Origin: Cryptomeria japonica
Taxonomy: Eukaryota > Streptophyta > Pinopsida > Cupressales > Cupressaceae
DNA length: 64,000 bases
Assembly: GCF_030272615.1 (NCBI RefSeq)
Contig: NC_081410.1
Coordinates: 220,337,415-220,401,414, forward strand
Direction of reading: 5' to 3'
Below are positions 59,097 through 64,000 of the stretch, piece by piece. Under the pieces are notes generated by a model that did no database searches, had not been told where the DNA came from, and worked only from the letters and a program-made list of their open reading frames with translations. Position 1 is the stretch's first letter; every line of letters starts with the position of its first letter. Position numbers and translations under genes: made by a program.

Positions 59097-62000
59097 ATGG
59101 CATCTAGATCTTTCGCTCATACTTTTATTGTAAATCTGACAATCGTCAAAATTAATGATAGGTTAAGGCCAATCTTTAAGGAGGTTCCCCAAATTGCAAA
59201 GAAGGAAGACTCTGCAGGAGCATTTTTTAGGGTTCCTGAAGGAGTAATATGTGTTGAAGATGTGAGGGCATACATCCACTGCACTCTTGAGGATCTAGGC
59301 ACCAAAGACATAAACAGAATGCATCAATCATTGATACTGGGAGACACCGGAAACATTAAACCATAATTTAAGGCAATTGAGGATCTAGGGTTAACCGATA
59401 TTCTGTATTTACCGGAATTCAAGGGTGAAGTTATCGGATACATCTTGAGTAGGGTTCATAATGAATTCATTTGGTTAGACAAACCCTACATGATCACAAA
59501 GAAAGCTATTCAAGTTATCACCGACTTACCTAGGGTTGGACAAGAACCTAGTAAGAAAATTTCCAACACAGAGGTTCAAAAACTCACTGGTTCCACACCG
59601 GATAATAGATCAATGAGGATAAGCACAATAACCGACTCAAACATAAAAATTGCAAGCATAATCATAGGATATAAGGTAACTCAATCAAACCCATTGAATT
59701 TTGTTGCAAGTTCATGCATTCATGCCGCATATCAAATGTTAAGAAACAATGTGAAACATGACTTATGTGAATGGATGAGGAGTGATTTAATGTTAAACCT
59801 TAAAAAGATCAAAGGAACCAAGAAAGGCACATTCAGATATGGAAACTTAATTGTCTATTTAATGCTTTATTTCCTGATTGAGCTACCTGATTTAGGAAAG
59901 AAGCAATGGGCTCATGACATATCGGTAGGTATGCAAATCAAAATGGCTATCACCGGTCTTGGTACCGGCAGGGGTGAAAAGCTCTAGGGTTACTTCAAGA
60001 AATTTCAGGTTAACATGAGGCAAAGGGAAAGAATCTCTAAGAACATTGTGGAGAAGTACTCCACTGCCATATGTTTTATGGTGAAAACTGATGAAACACT
60101 CATGGAAGCAGTTGAACCCAGGCAAATCTGGATCACTGAGCTTGGATATGAGGTAAATGATAGTATTTTTGAGCTTTATGCAAAAATGTTGTTAGATTCC
60201 CCATTAGATGATAAGACATAGCACTTTGGTACAGTAGGAGAAAAGGCTCTTGAAGTGAAAACAGGTTTCAATAGAAAAAGGAAAGAGAAAAAAATTGATA
60301 AAATGTCTGCATATGTGAAGAATGTGATTTACAAGATAGATACTTAGCTAGGTTCCGAATCTAAACAAGCAGTCAAACCAGTAGAGGTTGCTAATGAAGA
60401 AGTGAAGAAACCACAAGTTCACATTTCCCCAACCACTTCTGACTAACCCTAAGGATAATGAGCCTCTGTCTTTCAGAAGGGTGCAAAGGAAGGATGTGGT
60501 AAAACCACCATTAGAGAAACAAAAGGAAGAACCAACGAGGAGACTTATCAGAAAGGCAGCTCAGCCTACTGCACCTCTACCACTGGTAAGGAAGCCTATG
60601 CAGAAGAGAAAACCAGTCACATTGGAAACAACAAGCAAAAAGCAGAAGGGTGATGATACCAGATCTGGTAAAACAACAATGACCTGTGCTGAAATTGTTG
60701 ATGAAGTGACAAAAGATGGGATATTAAAGAATTTATCAAAATATTATGAATTTTTTGAAGAGAGTGAGCAAAATGAGTTAGAGGAAGCTATTTTATTTTA
60801 TATAGATATCTATAAGAAGGCATTAGTTGAAATTTTGAAAGAGATGCCTTTATCTCTATACAATAAACTTGAAGCTAGGAGACTTGATGCTATCAAGAGG
60901 GATAAGGGAATCAAGAAAGTTGCATTTTTGGAACAATGTGGCACTATAAATAGTTAAGAGACGAAGAGATGTATAGACACTGCTAATAGGACAATTTTTA
61001 GTAGTAAAAACTGGCAGATAAGTCTTATGATGGGTAGAGTGAATGAGGTAGTAAATGAGACAAGTAAGGGGTGGACAAAATTCTTTCAGAAAAACCCAAA
61101 CTTTCTCACATCTTAGGAAGAATTTGCAAAAGCAACATCCCCTACAATTCCTGACAAATCAAAAGGAAAGGGTATTTTAGGCTGTTCTACTCCAATTTTG
61201 ACACAATCACAACCAGCAGTCACAAAGAGTGTACAGTTTATACCGATACAAATCAATTTTGAGAAAGAGAGTGTACAAGACACTGGAAACATTGTGGATA
61301 ATACTCCACCAGCAGTAACCAACACTGCACCAAGTGGCAAAGCCACCCATGTAAAAGAGGTTGAGATGGACAAGGTTAAATCAACTGAGTCCATACTGGC
61401 AGGCAAAACAGATTCACCATCAAGAGTCTTGGCAATTGACACTTCTCAGGTCGAGAAGAAATTAGTTTCTGAGTTAATCCAATAGAGCTAATGATGATGG
61501 CCACTCAGAAATTGTTAAAAGAAGGAACTATAGACAAAGGGTAAATTGATAAATCAGTCTCTGTATTACACAGAATAATGCTTGACTATCAGATAGAGGA
61601 TGGAGCAAGCCCTTCCGGTAAGCTCAAAGATTTAACAAAATACATATCAAATAACTATCAATCCTTGAGACAGATTGCAGACCGACAGGCTTTGGACAAT
61701 TTCTCTGCTGCAAAAAGAGCAGCTTTTGATCAGCTTATAGTAACTGGGAAGAAGAAGATAGACGACAAACTTATCTCTATTGAGGTTTGTTTGAAACAAT
61801 GCACCAATATTTACCGAGTATGTTGTAATATAGGAAGTCTAACAGCCAATGTAAATGACAGATTGAAAGAATTATATGACAAAATGGCTACTATTGCTAA
61901 TTCTTTTGATGGGCTAACTACACTAACTACATCTGTTGATGGACAAATTTTTTCCTTGGAGAACCAAGTTTTTGCTTTTGAGAAATAAAAAGATAAAATA

Positions 62001-62249
62001 ATGAGGAGAGCGAGAAATTTAAGAGGACTGGTGAGTCCAAGACTTGACTCTTTAGGTGTTCACAAGAGAGAATGCATGGACATGCTAGCCAAGCCCACAC
62101 TGGTAGATATCCAGGAGAAGGAATCATTTGACCGCTTACTCAGTGGACTTGCATCAGTATCAAACACTTTCAAATCAGGCTAGGACACATATCTTCAGTT
62201 GCTGCAAAAGGCATACCCAGAAATTCTGAAGATGACTAAGCTCGAATGA
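59097..62249 (+). pseudogene. Element F ORF2: large protein of unknown function
   Basis: About 1,050 codons, ATG 59097 (MASRSFAHTFIVNLTIVKIN) to TGA 62247, with frame changes near 60440 and between 61485 and 61578, plus stops. A 180-residue stretch is open at 59445-59987 (FIWLDKPYMITKKAIQVITD; SIIIGYKVTQSNPLNFVASS; YQMLRNNVKHDLCEW). Further blocks: ICFMVKTDETLMEAVEP; GYEVNDSIFELYAKML; a Lys/Pro-rich linker (60481-60660); YEFFEESEQNELEEAILFYI; and a helical C-terminus. All major blocks align with E ORF2. I recognise no enzyme motif. The start is supported because both ORF2 copies begin with a similar short Met-led segment ending IVNLT or VVNIT. Confidence 0.8.
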
Positions 62250-62410
62250 CTCTAACTATATTCTTTCATTTTTTTATTTCTTCACCGGTCTTTGGCATTA
62301 ATTTCAAAGGGGGAGTATGTACATATGTGAAAAACATCAAGGAATATATTATTAGTTGAAGTGTGTTGCTCAAGGAGAGCACACCAGTAGGGAATCCATT
62401 TTTCACATGA

Positions 62411-62489
62411 GTGTTGCCATCAATGCCAAAGGGGGAGATTGTTGGCAATTGACACTCATTAAATTCATTTTTTTGTCATTGATGGAAAT
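62411..62489 (+). promoter_or_regulatory. Polypurine tract within an inverted repeat, element F
   Basis: PPT at 62426-62439 next to the LTR at 62440. Arm gttgccatcaatgccaa (62413-62429) pairs with ttgtcattgatggaaat (62473-62489) at 13 to 14 of 17. Confidence 0.75.
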
Positions 62490-63289
62490 AAGTGTTGGCA
62501 TTCTACAATCTTATGAGAATGATGGTGCTGTCATTGATGGAAACCTACTGGCAACCTCCTGGCAACCCACTGATATTCATCTGGTAAAGCCACCGATAGG
62601 CACCGGCACCGGCATAGACATCTACATACACCGGCAGGCACTTCACTGGCAGCGGCTACAATGCATACCGGCACCCAAACCGACAGGGAATAAACTTTTT
62701 TTTATTGTATTTAATTGTAATTATCTTTTGTAAAGCCGACAATGCATATTGTAAAAGACTCATATATATGTATGAGATCTAATAGGTCATTTGTGTGTAA
62801 GGTATGGATAAGAGTTGTGAATTATGTATAAGGTGATTTAAGTGACAGTGAAGGTTTTTAGTTATTGTATGATCTTAAACCGGTACTGAACTTGGCATAG
62901 TTGATGATACTTTGAAGCAATACATTGTATTGGATTTCATAATCCACTTTTGTAGTCAATGAGACTCTTATTGAGCAGTGAGCTCTAGGCAGTTGGCTTT
63001 CCTACATGTGCAAGCCCCTCATTGTAAGTAATATTTATTCATTGGCCAGTGAGTGAATATTGCGGGTCACAAATCCCACTGAGGTTTTTCCCACACCAGG
63101 TTTCCTTGTTAAACATCTTGTGTTATGGTGTGTTTTCTATGTTGTCTTTACTATTGTATTAATTCTTATTTACCAGTATATTGTTTTGGAATGCAAAGTT
63201 CTTAATAAGATTAAATATTATGCTAACCTGTTAAAATACCGATTCACCCCCACCTCTCAGTATCTTTGGGACTATCATTAATCCTAACA
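62440..63289 (+). repeat. LTR shared between F and F'
   Basis: tgttggcaattgacactc to aatcctaaca. It follows F's PPT and precedes the F' primer site. It keeps the block cactgaggtttttcccacac (about 63077-63096) and the U5-end motif gattcacccccacctctcag (63241-63260). Confidence 0.85.
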
Positions 63290-64000
63290 ATTGATATCAT
63301 AGCCTGGTCCTCTATTTTCAAAAGCCTAACAGCTTGAGGAAGATTCTGACACCGGTACAGATGGAGAACTTAAGAAAACAATTGGAAAGAGCTCTTGTAG
63401 ACTATGATGCAGAAAAGTTGAAAAATATCAAACTTGAAGATGATCTAAGGATTGCACAAGAATTCATTCAAGGACTTCAGGAGAATATTACTATAGCTAG
63501 AAATAAAAGAAAAGAACTTCATGAGAAGATGCAGAATGATAATGATGGAAAGGAAACTCTTAATGAATTTGTGAACAAGTCGAGAGAAGAAAACAATACT
63601 ATGAGGAATGAAATGCAAGATATGACTATGAGATTTTGTAAAGACATTGAAGATAGAAAGAAGAATGAATATGAATTGACTAGGAGACTCAATGATGCTG
63701 GAAGTGAAAATCTAAGACTCAGTCATGAAAATGATATGTTGAAGACGGATCTGATTCACATGCAACATGATAAAACTGAACTTATGAGACAAAAAGGAAT
63801 TCTGGAAAATGAGTTGGCTACTGCAAATCAACACAAAGAGAAATTCAAGAGAAGTTTAGAGGAACTTGATAACATGCCGAAAAATCAGAAACCTAATGGA
63901 GATACTAATGGACTTGGATTTGAAGTTGGAGAAAGTTCCGGTACAGGAAACAATCATGATCACAGTAAAAAGACAACCTAATGCTTATAAATTTAATGGG
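63290..64000 (+). mobile_element. Element F': start of a third two-ORF element, runs off the window
   Basis: A primer site with two mismatches (63292-63304, tgatatcatagcc) is followed by ORF1. The sequence ends within ORF1, just before the first zinc knuckle. Confidence 0.82.
63361..64000 (+). pseudogene. Element F' ORF1, N-terminal coiled coil (partial)
   Basis: ATG 63361 begins MENLRKQLERALVDYDAEKL, matching F ORF1. It is open without a stop for about 205 codons through a long coiled coil and ends GLGFEVGESSGTGNNHDHSK. A single frame change at about 63970 is needed to reach RQPNAYKFNG, which precedes the first CCHC knuckle in E and F. This is the best preserved ORF1 in the window. Confidence 0.82.

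Larger units (their letters stand above)
56603..63289 (+). mobile_element. Element F: second two-ORF LTR element without pol, inserted in K
   Basis: LTR 56603-57521, primer site, ORF1 57596-58735, a spacer (58736-59096), ORF2 59097-62249, PPT 62426-62439, LTR 62440-63289. The layout is identical to element E. No protease, integrase, RT or RNase H is seen. The two LTRs share their first 21 bases and several blocks but otherwise differ strongly, and the right LTR is followed by another primer site and ORF1. The left flank is TAAGG (56598-56602); there is no matching right duplication because F' follows directly. Confidence 0.85.

Noticed and set aside
62440-63289. Treating this LTR as an ordinary partner of 56603-57521
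   Set aside because: Beyond the first 21 bases and a few conserved blocks the two differ too much for LTRs of one insertion, so I describe it as shared or chimeric.

Overview
This window is plant nuclear DNA from the repeat-dominated part of a very large genome. Nearly every base belongs to LTR retrotransposons with tRNA-iMet primer sites (TGGTATCAGAGC) and AAAGGGGGAGAT polypurine tracts. The rest is two decayed host-type genes: a plant mobile domain gene and a DUF247 gene. Old, nested, stop-riddled elements and very low gene density suggest a seed plant with a giant genome. A gymnosperm is my inference; no sequence here proves it.

Layout. 469-7090: element A, a complete minus-strand Ty1/Copia element with a perfect ACCTC target duplication; its gag-pol frame holds nine nonsense codons and no frameshift. 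About 7359-10457: G, a truncated Copia element. 10458-12822: non-coding repeat debris. 12823-20117: E, a plus-strand LTR element with no protease, integrase or reverse transcriptase but two long ORFs (coiled coil plus CCHC knuckles; a large unknown protein). 20118-22144 and 44033-44300: halves of a plant mobile domain (PMD) pseudogene split by element B.

B (22145-44032, minus, Copia) is a nest. Its left LTR is interrupted by solo LTR H (22499-23974). Its gag is interrupted by C (28626-33656, a gag-protease-only Copia-type element) and by D (34419-41670, a plus-strand Copia element). Its right LTR is interrupted by a solo LTR of family A (42966-44010). Most boundaries are confirmed by 5-bp duplications, so the order of events can be read: PMD gene, then B, then H, C, D and the A-family solo LTR.

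44500-51260 is the only part not dominated by intact retroelement structure. It has a broken DUF247 gene (45101-46670), a possible second copy (46833-47174), a 0.3-kb direct duplication, about 1.9 kb of degenerate CCCTAA telomere-like sequence with an embedded satellite-like block, and a perfect 76-bp inverted repeat. 51261-56602 is K, a truncated minus-strand Ty3/Gypsy element of Tat type (G-patch after protease, two RNase H domains). It is cut by F (from 56603), a second copy of the E-type two-ORF element, whose 3' LTR (62440-63289) is followed by a primer site and the start of a third copy, F'.

The strongest candidates for something undescribed are: (1) the E/F/F' family, which keeps the same two ORFs without any pol and carries Copia-type cis signals; and (2) an inverted repeat, with partly covarying arms, that brackets the polypurine tract and 3' LTR start in families A, B, D, E and F.
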